DNA of 64,000 bases from Phlebiopsis flavidoalba (lineage: Eukaryota > Basidiomycota > Agaricomycetes > Polyporales > Phanerochaetaceae). Below are positions 46,770-57,135 of this stretch, piece after piece. The notes below the pieces were generated by a model that saw only the letters and a program-made list of their open reading frames with translations, was not told the origin of the DNA and ran no database searches. The stretch covers positions 1,364,001-1,428,000 of the forward strand of contig JAOCPU010000001.1 in the NCBI GenBank assembly GCA_035772785.1. Reading direction: 5' to 3'. Each line of letters begins with the position of its first letter. Within the stretch, counting starts at the first letter, position 1. The translations under genes and the position numbers were made by a program.

Positions 46770-48203
46770 ATGTCTCTCCGCCGCCTCGCCCAGTCCAATG
46801 CTGCGACTGTGAACAACTCCCCTCAAAAGCATGGACGCAGGAAACGTCGTCCACGCACACCCGATCAAGGGTGGTATACCACCACCCTCCACGCCGCGGC
46901 CGAAACTCATATACCCAATCTCGCCTATGACGAGCCCGTCGCTGTCCGCATCTACGCCTTTCGACTGGGAAGCTGCTCGTTCAAGGAGGCCCGCTCCGTA
47001 CTCAACACCAAACGGTAAGCGAGCGCGTGCGCAGGCAGGTCGGCGGGTCGTAGAGGAAGAAAGGCATACTAGAAAAGTACGGGGGCTCAACAAAACTCAG
47101 TAGCGATCGAGTGCTAACACAACCTATTTGCTGGGCAGAATTATGTCCGTACCCTCTGCAATAGCGTTCGAAATTGCGCTATTCCCGAACAACGTCCCGC
47201 TTCCATCTTCCAATACGTCTGCCTGTATAATAGGCGGATTCATGCATTTCCTCCACTTCGTCGTCAGGATATTTCAGATACGCAAAATACCTGACTCCGA
47301 CCAAGGATGGGAAGACTTGTTTCGGGAGGATGAAGGACAGGGCTGGTTTGACTGGGTGAGTGGCGCTAGTTCATACTCATAGCTCGCTGCTTTACACTGT
47401 CGTAGACTGTACCAGTGACGTTACTGCTGATCCTGGGATCCATGTCTAACGCGTTCTATCTCTTTACCCGCACGCGCCTCTACCAACTCAACATGGCCAC
47501 CGAGCCCGTGGTGCTCGCCACACGCCAAATTCGTTCGACGCAACTCGAGCCCACCTCCAGCGGCCGCCCCGCCGCGCGGCACGCTCGTGTTCTCCTCTCC
47601 GTGCGCAACCTCTGGCACGGCTTCGCGATCTCGATGCGATTTCTGCTGAACATGAGCCCACCCAAGGAGCCCGGGCAGATGGCGAGCACGCGTTACGAGA
47701 AGGTCCAGCAGCTCGAGGTGTGGACGCCCAGAGGAGCTGCCGATGATGCTGCTGGCGATTTACTCGCCGGTACATGCATCGCTGTGGCTCGCTTTCTCGA
47801 GTGCAAACTGGATCATAATGTTTATGATTATGTTCCTGGTTGGGAGTCCAGGTGAGACCTTACGTTCCTGCTTCGTTTTCACTCTTAGTGGTTCTGACAA
47901 CGCTTCTCAGACTCGTGCACTCACAAAGTCATTCGAAGCACTCCTTAAGGACAAGGCTATCATGTTTCAGCGGAAGTACTGCACGAGTATGATGAGAAGG
48001 TGGGTGGTGTCCAAGCCGACAGTTATGCATCCAGCCTTACCACAACCTTTTTAGTTCGTGTACCCTCGAATCAACCCATCCGCAAGGACGCCCGCAAACA
48101 CCAAACCATGACCCACCAGGCTGAGCTCGTAGTTCATTCCTGGGAATAGTATCTTCCGCTCTCTGCCACGGATCTGTCCATCATCTCGGAACACTCACCA
48201 TGA
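46770..48203 (+). CDS. Nur1/Mug154-like nuclear rim membrane protein
   Basis: Matches the fungal nuclear rim protein 1 family (DUF2418), inner-nuclear-membrane proteins linked to rDNA tethering. The start at 46770 gives MSLRRLAQSNAATVNNSPQK. Next FHFLHFVVRI-type residues, QIRKIPDSDQGWEDLFRED (47,278-47,335), a membrane segment PVTLLLILGSMSNAFYLF (47,412-47,465), RLYQLNMATEPVVLATRQIR (47,478-47,540), a second membrane segment around PVHASLWLAFSSANWIIMFM (47,768-47,830) continuing IMFLVG, then RALTKSFEALLKDKAIM (47,914-47,965), VLHEYDEK and VYPR-type residues (shifted) and TMTHQAEL (48,108-48,130), with the last stop near 48201-48203. The order (two or three membrane helices, ALLKDK block, MTHQAE block) fits the family. 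Frame breaks occur near 47,735, 47,970 and 48,140. FBP1 converges 192 bp downstream. Confidence 0.75.
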
Positions 48204-48395
48204 ACACACATCATACTTACTGTACATACCTCGCAATCACGTCCATCTCACATCCATAGTTGGTTCCAGCAATATTATTCATCCACTGTGCTGATAAAAG
48301 CTGGTACATTACACTGATTCCTTGAATAATGGGCTCCTGGGAGGCAAGTATTTGTTACAATGATGTACATGCAAAAGTAAAATTCCCCGCCGAGC

Positions 48396-49972
48396 TTATA
48401 CGGCGTGGCCGTTCTCCTTCTCCTTCGACTCTTCGTAGAACTTAATGAGGTCATTCACGTCGTCACGGGAGCCCAGGAAGACTGGGCACCGCTCATGTAT
48501 GCTCGTCGGCATGACGTCAAGAATGCGTCCACGCACCGGTGGTAGCGACACCTCCAGCCTATGGCACCATAGTCAGCTCAAGGGGGTGAGTATCGCAAAG
48601 ACGTGACACGTACCTGCTCAGTCAAGAATGCCATGGGGAACGCCTCGTACAGCAATCTGAGCTTCCCGCTCTTGCTCTTCTTGTCATCTGGATAGCCGAA
48701 AATACCACCGTAGAGTAACGTCCGGTGGACAATCGGCTACCATAGAGCCGATGTTACCGCGCGCTGTATGGTGACTTGCCGTTCGTGGGGTACTTGATGC
48801 TGTTCAGGTAGTTGATGACGGGATGGTGGAAATACATCGAGTTGCCCTCGTTGAAAGAGTAAATCTTTCCTCGTGAGGGTATCTTGATCTGTTTCAAACG
48901 CGTCAAGTGAGTAATTTACGATGTGGGAAAATGCGATACTACGCACATCCGGGTGACTTGTGAGGATGAACTCGCGACTGAGGGCAGCGTCCAGGGGTGT
49001 GTAGTCCGTTCACGCCGTTACGGTCCATCAGTACTCGGTCTCGAGTACGAGCACCAGATCTGGCAGAGGACCGTACCTGACCGCAGGATGTTACCTTGTA
49101 ACCCTCTGTGGAGAACGACAGTTGACCAAAGCCTATCAAAGGGGGGGGACGCACATCGTGTGTAACCCGCTGCGACCATCTCACTTCCGGGCCCCTCAGG
49201 ACATCCGAGATGTGCCATTTCGAATACCCGGAGCCTGCATTCACATACATGCGTGGAGACACGCGTTTGTTGGGTTCGAATAAGACGGCGGCCGCACGCT
49301 GAATCCGCACCTGCACGGGAACGCAGAGGCAGACAACGAGTGAAACGTGAGAGCTCACGATTTGGTCACAACACCGAATATGGTGCCAATGTTCACACAA
49401 TAGGCGTCGACTCTGATTTGCTGCTACCGTCAAGTGGATCAAAGACAACGCAGAGTACTTGCCTTGTACGGGTCTTCGATGATGATCGCCTCCTCGAGCT
49501 CCTCAGGAGACGAGCACCCCCCGGGGCAACAAGCAGTGTCTTGCCTGACGCGCGCAAAGAGTTGACAACTGATGTTCGTTTGGAGAGGCACGTCACAAGC
49601 TTCTTTTGCCCTCCTCTCCCATGTGGACGTTGGTATCGCCAGCGAGACCAACTCTTACGATAAATTTGTGAGTAAAGAATCGATAGGTTCTGCAACAGAC
49701 GTGACCCACAGGTTGATGAGCCGCGCCTTTCGTACATTGATAGTTCGCGATGTGAATTTGGAGGTTGGTCAGAGTCTGAATGGCAGTCAGGAGCAGGCCA
49801 GAGTGAGATCTTCCACCCGTCAGCCTGAGCACCAAGTCTGGAAAGCCCTGGGCCGAGGACATGTCTGCAGGCACCCCCTTGAGCGGAATCGCGATCTTTG
49901 TGACTAATTAGGATACAATGCTCACCGAGGAGGGTGATGATATCAGTGCTAGGGAGCCTCCTCGTTAGACAT
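48396..49972 (-). CDS. FBP1: fructose-1,6-bisphosphatase
   Basis: Gluconeogenic enzyme hydrolysing fructose 1,6-bisphosphate to fructose 6-phosphate. The minus-strand start at 49970-49972 gives MSNEEAP and, shifted, TDIITL. Then LTAIQT with IANYQ-type residues, GLAGETNV-type residues (49,625-49,650), [10 protein letters not shown] (49,535-49,565), [12 protein letters not shown] (49,465-49,505), FDPLDGSS (49,423-49,445), [18 protein letters not shown] residues (49,235-49,275), MVAAGYT (49,150-49,185), [10 protein letters not shown] (48,940-48,975), [20 protein letters not shown] (48,826-48,890), [20 protein letters not shown] residues (48,780-48,825), [20 protein letters not shown] (48,660-48,720), [26 protein letters not shown] (48,450-48,515), ending KENGHAV with stop 48396-48398. 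The metal- and substrate-binding DPLDGSS block is present. Introns of about 50 bp and several frame breaks. Confidence 0.93.
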
Positions 49973-50535
49973 CTTGGATATCGGGTAGTATGTGGTGACG
50001 GGGGTTATGTGCATCCACTGGGCGACAAAGTAAACTGACGATGAGACTTTATAGAGGTGTGTGGACTAAGGTCCGGAGAGTGACGGGAGATTGTGTGGAG
50101 CCGCTCCGCGCTGAGCCACTCTCATGTCCTCGTCCCTTCCTCCACAGTCGGAGGCGTCTCTCCGAAGCCATCGACTCTATCACATGCCCGGCCCGCCGCC
50201 GCGCGCTCCTCTCGTGACGTCGTCCACTTGCTCTCGCACACTCTCCGTCTCTGCACGCGACGTGTCTCAAGCCCATAATTTTTCTGTTTCAACCTTTCTG
50301 AGTCCAATCGAACGAGCAGATGACTACTTTCGCCTAGCAGCTTGCTCGCCATGCGAGACCAGCGTCGAGGACGCCGTTCTCGACCGTCTTCACATTACCG
50401 TCGGACCGCCTTGCGGACCTCCTTTGCCAGACCGTCCCTGTGCCCACCGTAGATCACCGTCCTCTAGCGTCCTTCTCGAGACGTCCCACGCTTCTACACG
50501 TGTAGTTCATCAAGGCCCGTTTGACACTGCACAAA
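49973..50535. other. upstream region of FBP1
   Basis: FBP1 5' leader and promoter should lie here. The plus strand is open at 50124-50588 with a serine/proline/arginine-rich translation and no domain, so I do not accept it as a gene. FBP1 is normally glucose-repressed in fungi, but no repressor site is identifiable. Confidence 0.35.
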
Positions 50536-51960
50536 ATTTTATTGAAAGGTCTCCGGTTTTCCCCACACCGACGTCCTTGGGCCTATGAGCATATCCAAGG
50601 AGGCCAACCCCGCATTTCGAATTGATAAGCAGGGCATGTAAGTGAGCATTTGATCGTGATTGGTCGAACGCGCCACGACGCGCGTAAGGCACCAAGTTGC
50701 AGTGTCACGACGCGGTCCGCTTACCATCGACAGTGCCCCACGAGGCTGGTGTGTGCATACCCACTTCTTGCAAGAAACCACAAGGTCGCTGAACTACAAT
50801 ACCGCCTTGTTTGCTGTTACGAATCCATGCATTTTCCAAGCAGTCCTCAACAGAAAATGGCAGCAGACAGATCATAGGGGACTACTAGTACTCAACGGTA
50901 GCCCAGCCTGACTCCCCCTTAACATCCATCCCGGAAAGAGCGTCTTCAGGAGTCATTTCCTCCACCATGTACATGATGACCTGCACTACCACCCAATGGG
51001 CTGGCTTGAACACACGTCTTTTGGCATCTGTCTGAGATTGTCCAGGCCTAGGTGGTTGAACTGCAGACAGCGCGCACGCAGCAACTCCTCGTCGTCATTT
51101 GTGAGGATGAGGACATAGCGGATCTTGGTCGGGTCCACGGGGCCCTCAGGAAATAGACCCTTGAGAGCCCTGGGAATTTCTCTTGAAGGTCGGCGAGTGC
51201 GTTCACTTCTGCCTTTGTAATCTATTGCATATCATGCAATTAACAGTGGATGCGTAGAGACATTCGCAAGATGTCCTTACCCAGTAATCATGTATCTTGT
51301 CCTCGTGGCAATGTTTGCCCGCTATCCATAACGTCATGCTGTCGTTCACAAGTGAGCAGGTCCAATCGTTTTATGCTCATGCAAAGCGCGACGCGACCCA
51401 CCAATGTGTTACGTTCCTATCCGCGGCGGATGGTTGGGCAAGTCCAGCGCAATGGTCGCAAAGTGGCAGAACGCCTTGCGCCAAGACTGGATCCACGCGC
51501 TGAGCTGTTTGTCGACCTGCTGCTGCACCCATTCGTCGCTGTACTTCTCTCGTCTTTGCCATTGGCGTCCCCGTTCAGGGTTGTGGAACAACGGGTTGGG
51601 TGTGCAATTGCCCTTATGGACCGGCCTTCCATGACGCGGTTTGGCACTCCTTAGACTAATGCAGAACGTAGACAGGATCAGTCAAGCGTAAACCTGACAA
51701 GTACTACGCACGCAGTATGTGGTTAGCCTGGCCACAATATCGGATAGTCGTCAATCTGTTCCACGACGCCATTCAACCCAACTCACCTGCACCGCGCGCC
51801 ACCGCTTCACCTTGCCTTCCGGGATTTCGCGCGTTACACCAATAGCAAGTTCCTTTCATTATTCTTGTGACTCTGTTCGAAAAAAGGCACCTAGAGTTAG
51901 TAGAGCCAAAGTACTTAGATGCGTGGTTATCGCGCAACGTCCAATAAAATTCAACATCGC
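50536..51960 (-). CDS. unidentified conserved-looking protein
   Basis: Family not recognised. On the minus strand the protein-like blocks, in order, are TREIPEGKVKRWRAVQ (about 51,787-51,834), EKYSDEWVQQQVDKQLSAWI and QSWRKAFCHFATIALDLPNH (51,430-51,550, one continuous frame), ITKAEVNALADLQEKFP (51,170-51,230), GLFPEGPVDPTKIRYVLILT (51,105-51,165, shifted), ARCLQFNHLGLD (51,045-51,085) and KPAHWVVVQVIMYMVEEMTP with EDALSGMDVKGESGWATVEY (50,890-51,010). The blocks have globular, non-repetitive composition and donor-like sites between them, so this is probably a real multi-exon gene of 300-400 residues. Both ends are uncertain. It neighbours FBP1 in the same orientation. Confidence 0.45.
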
Positions 51961-52686
51961 AACCTGCGCGTCTAGCCACAACCGCAACGACCACATTCGG
52001 CACCAATAAGGACGGAAGAAGTGATTATGGAGTTGACGCAGATTATCTACCGGAAAGTATAATACATAACTTATGCATATAAGGATACAGTATGTTGTGA
52101 AGAGTCATATCGCTTTCGTTTCAGTCCGACCACACCTACGGGCTCCTTTCCCTTGCGCGTAACGCAACGGGATTGGAAATTCATCCTCTTGTCCTCCTCA
52201 TCCACAGTCGGCAGCAAACTTGTGCCTCTGCCTCGCGGTCAGCAGACAACCGCGCCGCATCCTCTGCGCCTCAACGCCGTCCGATGTCACTGCCGGATAC
52301 CGCTCGTGCGTGGGCCAATCCCGTCTGGTTGCCCGACGTCCTGACCCGGATTCGTATCACTCCTCCTCCTCTTCCCTCCATCGGACGCGCGCGCATGCGC
52401 CTGTGCAAGCGCAGCAGCGATTCTCGGCACTGATGGACGCCATCACACCAGGGTTCTTAGTGCGCGTGTGGCGGCGCGACTGTCGCTCGGCGGCGAGAGA
52501 GAGAGGGTTGCTCGAGGCGTCGCCGTCTGACCGTGCCGGGTTTAGCAGCGCGGACACAACTCGTACCGATTCGACGAGGCGTTCACCCGACTCAGAGGAG
52601 TCAAGCTTGGTTTCTTTGCCTTGAAACTGTATTTACTGAGAAGCCCAAGTTAGTCGGTCCGCAAAAGTGTGTCGAGCAACTGTACA
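51961..52686. other. region between the unidentified gene and the C2H2 gene
   Basis: About 700 bp. The plus strand at 52,153-52,624 is open in several frames with serine/proline/arginine-rich translations, and the pyrimidine-rich segment near 52,130-52,210 is leader-like. No domain is recognised. Confidence 0.35.
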
Positions 52687-54314
52687 TACACGTTAGGATC
52701 TGGTTCCCATGTGGGGTCGTGAGTCTTCATGTGAGCCGTAAGGCTCGTTCTTTGTACATGTGTCTCGTGGGATATCTTGAGGTCTTGTCACAAGCTGGAT
52801 CTTCGCACTTGTATGGTCGCATTTCCCTGTATTGCGTTCGTCTATGTCGAGCCAGACTGCTGGAGTCACTGAAGTTCTTCTGACACCCTGGGTATTCACA
52901 AACGTGGGGTTTCTCCCCCGGAATGCACTCGCTGGTGGATACTAGAAGGGCGACCTAATTCTGCGGACTCGTAAGAGCTCAGGTCAGGCAAGATGCAACA
53001 GTAAACGCTCACCTGAATAAAAAGTCTTGCCGTCATCTGGGCTCAGGACAAGGATACGGCCTCTCCCCCGTGTGTATACGCATGTGCCGAGAAAGATCGC
53101 TTCGACGTGAGAAGATCTTAGTACAATTGTCACAGGACGTGTTCTCGCGGGCGCGGCGATCTCTGAGATGTCTTGTCTCTGGAGGCGGCTGACCCTGGCT
53201 CCCGTCGGGAAGGCCAAGCTCCCGTCCCAGGCACCCAAACGAAGCATAGAGGCTACTGAAGGGGGGCTTCGTGAAGCTGTATGAAAGAATTGGAGCATTG
53301 GGATCGGAATAGTAGGTGAGCAAGAATAGTGGCTGGAAGTGGTGGTCGTAGTGGTGTACGCTCCACGACGAGGGGTCAGCCGACGGTACCTCGTGGTCGC
53401 TGGAGGGAGGCTCGACAGTCGGACAAGTCGTGTTGTAGAATGTCACCAAAGTCGGTAATCCCGTCGATGTTTGGGGGAAGCAACTGAGCTTATCGGTCCA
53501 GAATGACCCGGAGAGATTCATCTGAGGCGGCGCCTTCATATATTGGTATACCTAGTGTCGGGAGTGTATAGGAGCTCTGCCATGGACATGTCAGAAAACT
53601 TCCCTGCCAGTGGTGCTTGGTTTGAGCGATCCGCATTCAATGAATGAAATGCAGGGCGCAGCGCGAGTTCCCAGAGGTACGGTCTGCGTTGTCATGTTCA
53701 TGTTGCCGTCGCGAAAAATCTGCTTGCAGTCCTCACTCGGCTGCCCGGTGGTATTTGCGAACTTCCAACAATGCTGCTAGACTTGTGAGGTTCAGCGCTA
53801 CCCCATCCTCGCCACGAGGAGGACTCAATGCTCGTTGGCCGTCCCCATGACTTGTAGGTCTGCGTTTCGCCTCATCAGCCTCCTTTTGCTGCTGCGCTGC
53901 CTGCAGGAGCGCGGTCGAGGCATCCAGGGCATTCTGTTGCAGGAGACTTGCAATTTCTTGCTCCAAATCGTAGGCAGGCGATGGATTGTCTTCCCAATGG
54001 CGGATGTAGGCGGTGGTCAGGGGTGTGTTCGTGCAGCTCCAGGAGAACAGGGTCAATTGGAATGTCATTGACGCTTCCGAGGATGCCAGCGGCTCGTCAT
54101 GAACCACGTCGGACAGGTCCAGGACGGGCCCTTGGTCTTCGTGTATCATGGAGATGCGGGATACTATCCATAAATGGATCGTTCCAGCCCTTGATATGAT
54201 CGCGTAAGAGTGAGAAGTGCCACCGCTGCGAAAAAGGTCCCGAGGATGAGTACATCGCAAACTATGGAGTTCCGGGAACGGCATTAGAACACGCACCGGA
54301 ACATTGAGAGCCAC
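52687..54314 (-). CDS. C2H2 zinc-finger transcription factor
   Basis: Sequence-specific DNA-binding protein by fold. The N-terminal part includes a glutamine/alanine-rich coiled segment [20 protein letters not shown] (about 53,920-53,990), [18 protein letters not shown], then [11 protein letters not shown] (about 53,755-53,790). A linker ORF starts at 53,539 ([11 protein letters not shown]), apparently continuous across shifted frames with PDTRYTN residues upstream. Four zinc fingers follow: [20 protein letters not shown] (53,070-53,135), a second beginning ERPYPCPE with its remainder shifted, a third [20 protein letters not shown] (52,840-52,900, shifted) and a fourth [11 protein letters not shown] ending TAHMKTHD (52,700-52,820, shifted). 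TGE(R/K)P linkers join them. Targets cannot be inferred. The true start may lie upstream of 54,314. Confidence 0.8.
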
Positions 54315-54870
54315 TGAATGCTCACCTCTTGCTATTCAGCCTGGTATGGCGAGCGTTCCTGCGGGGTCTGGGAAAAAGGAAGAGGCGTGGAGGACGGGAA
54401 GGGGGAGGACGGACAGAACTTCCACCGAGGCGGAGATCACTGCGTTGCTCCCACGTGCGGGTTTGATTGCAGCCTTTACCGAATTTAGTAGCCCAATGCA
54501 GACCGTACTTGACATACTGTCTTGATCAGAGTTCTACTTCCGATATAGAGTGTTTACAACGACTCATACACCTCCCCTAGCATCAAACATCTGTGGTTTC
54601 AATTACCCACATCTAAATTTCCATACCCGGTCTGTGGATCGTTTCTGCAGGACATGTCGCCACACTATATACACCAGGGCACCGTGACTGCACCAAGATG
54701 ACTCTGCCCAATAGTGCTCGACATGGAAGATCACATAGAGACGGACCCGCTGCATACGCATGCACGCACACACCGCGAGACCACTTCATCCACCATCTGT
54801 TCTCCAACCTATTTCAAAAACACTTTCGTTGAAAATTTCCTTCTACCTCTACATCACACCAGATCATACC
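54315..54870. other. intergenic region
   Basis: About 550 bp upstream of the zinc-finger gene and left of the polypyrimidine tract. No recognisable exon; presumably promoter DNA for the minus-strand gene. Confidence 0.4.
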
Positions 54871-55372
54871 CCTTTTCCCCCCCACCACACACACCGCCCT
54901 CCTGTCCTTTTCTCTTCCTTTCTCTTAGTTCCCACCTCCCCACCGTCACACCCGCACCTCCCTTGTTAACTCCCCCCTCCCACTCCTGCATCCTGCTCCC
55001 CACCCTTTTTGCCCCCCTGCTTCCCTCACCACCGCCTCCCTCTTGTCCTTCCCCCTCCCCCCCCCCGCCTCTCTTTTTCCCATCCTTCTTGCCTTTCTTT
55101 TCCCCTCCGCCCTTTTGCCCCCCCCCCGCCCCCCCCTCCCACCTCCCTCCTTCCCACCCCTCCCTCCTCCACCTTATTCCCGTTGCCCTTCACCCGCCCC
55201 CCCCCCCTCTTCTTGTGTTCCTTCCCACTGTTTCTCCCCCCCTTTTCCTTACCTCGTTCCTATCCCTTACCTCCTCCCTCCTCCCTCCACACCTCCTCCC
55301 ACCCCCTCCTTTCGTCCTTCACCCTCTCTCCTCTCCCCCCCCCCATTTACCCCCTGCCTTCTCCTGTCCCCA
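54871..55372 (+). repeat. polypyrimidine (C/T) tract, about 500 bp
   Basis: The plus strand is almost purely C and T across this interval, densest from about 54,975 to 55,370, with C runs up to ten or so. It is irregular rather than a fixed-unit microsatellite. The translations (P/S/L/F only) are composition artefacts. It precedes the PMP3-domain gene by about 250 bp. Confidence 0.9.
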
Positions 55373-55618
55373 TGCTGATCACACTGCTCTGCGGCCGGGA
55401 TGATGCGTGAACGGAAGTGTCAGGGCGTGGGAAGGAAAGTCCGCCCCCAAAGCGTCTCAGGCAACATTGAGCCCGTGCACAGCACACACCCAGCCTCCCA
55501 CACCTTTTCCACTCCTCCACCACCCATTCTGTTCTTCGTATACGGCCCTTGTGTACACAATCGGCCCCCTCAGACCTTCACCGAAGGTCGACTTTAACGC
55601 CTCGACGGCATCACGGTT

Positions 55619-56607
55619 ATGCTGTTATTCTATTCATATTCGGCACGCTCTTTCCCCCCTCTCGGTGAGATCTATGTGCTCGTTCAACGTACATGTTTGA
55701 CATCATGGTTCTCCTGCCTGCAGTCCGTTGCCGCAAGGTTCGGAGTCGGCGGAGACTTCTGGTTGAATCACTTTTTGACTATTTGTGGCTATATCCCAGG
55801 TAAGAATCACTTGCTGATCGTTTCAGTGGCTTTGACTGATGAATGTATAGGCCACGTACATAACTTCTACATCCAGGTATATCCAGACGCTACGTGCTGT
55901 AGAAGACGATCTCGCTCAACCAGTACTATTTTAGAACGTTCGCAACAACAAGAATAACCGTCGGACGCCAAAATGGATTCAGAAATACGGTCTGTGTCAA
56001 TACCTCCGACATCAAGCGCAAAGAGCGCAGATCTCAATGGGCGAGCCGCTACGACGAGCGTTTGCCGCACTCTGCTCTGAGAGAACAACCATACGAATAT
56101 GGTCAGTTCTGAGGGCAGCTCACAAAGCGTCGATCTGTCTGCAGAGAACGGAGGAGCAGCGGGCTGCGAACCGGACAGTACTGGAACCCCAACGAGGAAC
56201 AGTATTATGGGGCCAGAATGGCGACAGATCATCGCTAGTCTTTCGAACAAACGGGTCCGGTGGCGGCCGATGGCATTATCCCGCCAACTTCGAGGACACC
56301 GTCGTTGAGCCCACGCGCAAAAAGTCCAAGAAGTCCAAGCAGAAAAAGGACAAGAAGGATAGTGTGGGCCACGGACGGAGGACGCTTATTCTATCGGTGA
56401 ATCGGGAAACTCCGTCGAGGAAGAAGTCGAAGAAGCGCAAGTCGAACGTTGACACCGACGCGTATTCTCGGAGGGAGCGACTCGACGACGGAGTTCCCAG
56501 AGGATGCACGAAGGCGGGCCTTTTACGGTGACACGAGGGGTACACAGCCTACCGGAGCTGCGAATGGACGGGATGACGGGGACAATATCTTTAATCACGA
56601 GTTCTAA
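55619..56607 (+). CDS. PMP3-domain (UPF0057) membrane protein with long hydrophilic tail
   Basis: The first 60 or so residues match the Pmp3/RCI2 proteolipid family, small two-helix plasma-membrane proteins tied to cation and osmotic stress. Blocks: a first helix ending FPPL (about 55,655), intron, RFGVGGDFWLN and a second helix ending TICGYIPG (55,738-55,800), intron, HVHNFYIQ (55,853-55,876), intron, NVRNNKNNRRTPKWIQKYGL (shifted, about 55,932-55,990). Pmp3 proteins usually end here at about 55 residues, but this frame continues for some 200 residues: ENGGAAGCEPDSTGTPTRN, a lysine-rich KKSKKSKQKKDKKD (56,313-56,360), serine/acidic stretches, and an end reading GDNIFNHEF (shifted) with stop 56605-56607. 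Long-tailed Pmp3 proteins exist in basidiomycetes, as I recall. The start is approximate. Confidence 0.75.
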
Positions 56608-57135
56608 GAATCTGGCAGCGATACCAACCGGAATGTACTATGTCATGGGCTATCTATCGTTACGTCTATCCTCTCCTACTCTGCTCCTACTCATGCTGTA
56701 CTAATCTCATAGTGCTCTTTAAACTATTTTGTCTACTACTACTCGTCTCGCGCAGCAGCAAAGCAACTCATGCCCGTGACGCTATTCGATGTGATAGTTA
56801 AACACCTTTCGACCGGTCTTGGTGCTGTACCGGTGCATGCAGAGAGGATCCGGTAAGGCAGGAAACAGTTATCGCTCTACACAAACTACAGAGTGTTCAA
56901 GTCTACGCTCTCGGTGTGCGGATCTCTCATTCGAACCGCCCCATTCAACTCACGAAGCTCGAACGATAAGGTCAGTGATGTGTAGCGTGTGGACCTTGAC
57001 CATCACATGGCTACGTCCCGCTCTGAGAACACCGTGTCCCATGCTACAGATTACGTCTGTGGTGCCCTTCGAGGATATAAACCCGGATACTGAGAAGGTC
57101 GATGCCCGGTCTGTCTGCTGCACCATTGACCCGAG
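56608..57135. other. intergenic region before the PNGase A pair
   Basis: About 530 bp. A plus-strand segment just before the called PNGase A start reads VVPFEDINPDTEKVDARSVC (about 57,058-57,117) and could be an upstream exon or the end of something else. Otherwise nothing recognised. Confidence 0.35.

Noticed and set aside
50124..50588. Plus-strand Ser/Pro-rich open frame divergent from FBP1
   Set aside because: No domain, alternative frames are open too, and it overlaps the expected FBP1 promoter.
54714..55403. Plus-strand open frame of 229 codons rich in Pro/Ser/Leu
   Set aside because: It is the translation of the polypyrimidine tract, and all three frames are open, as expected for DNA lacking purines.
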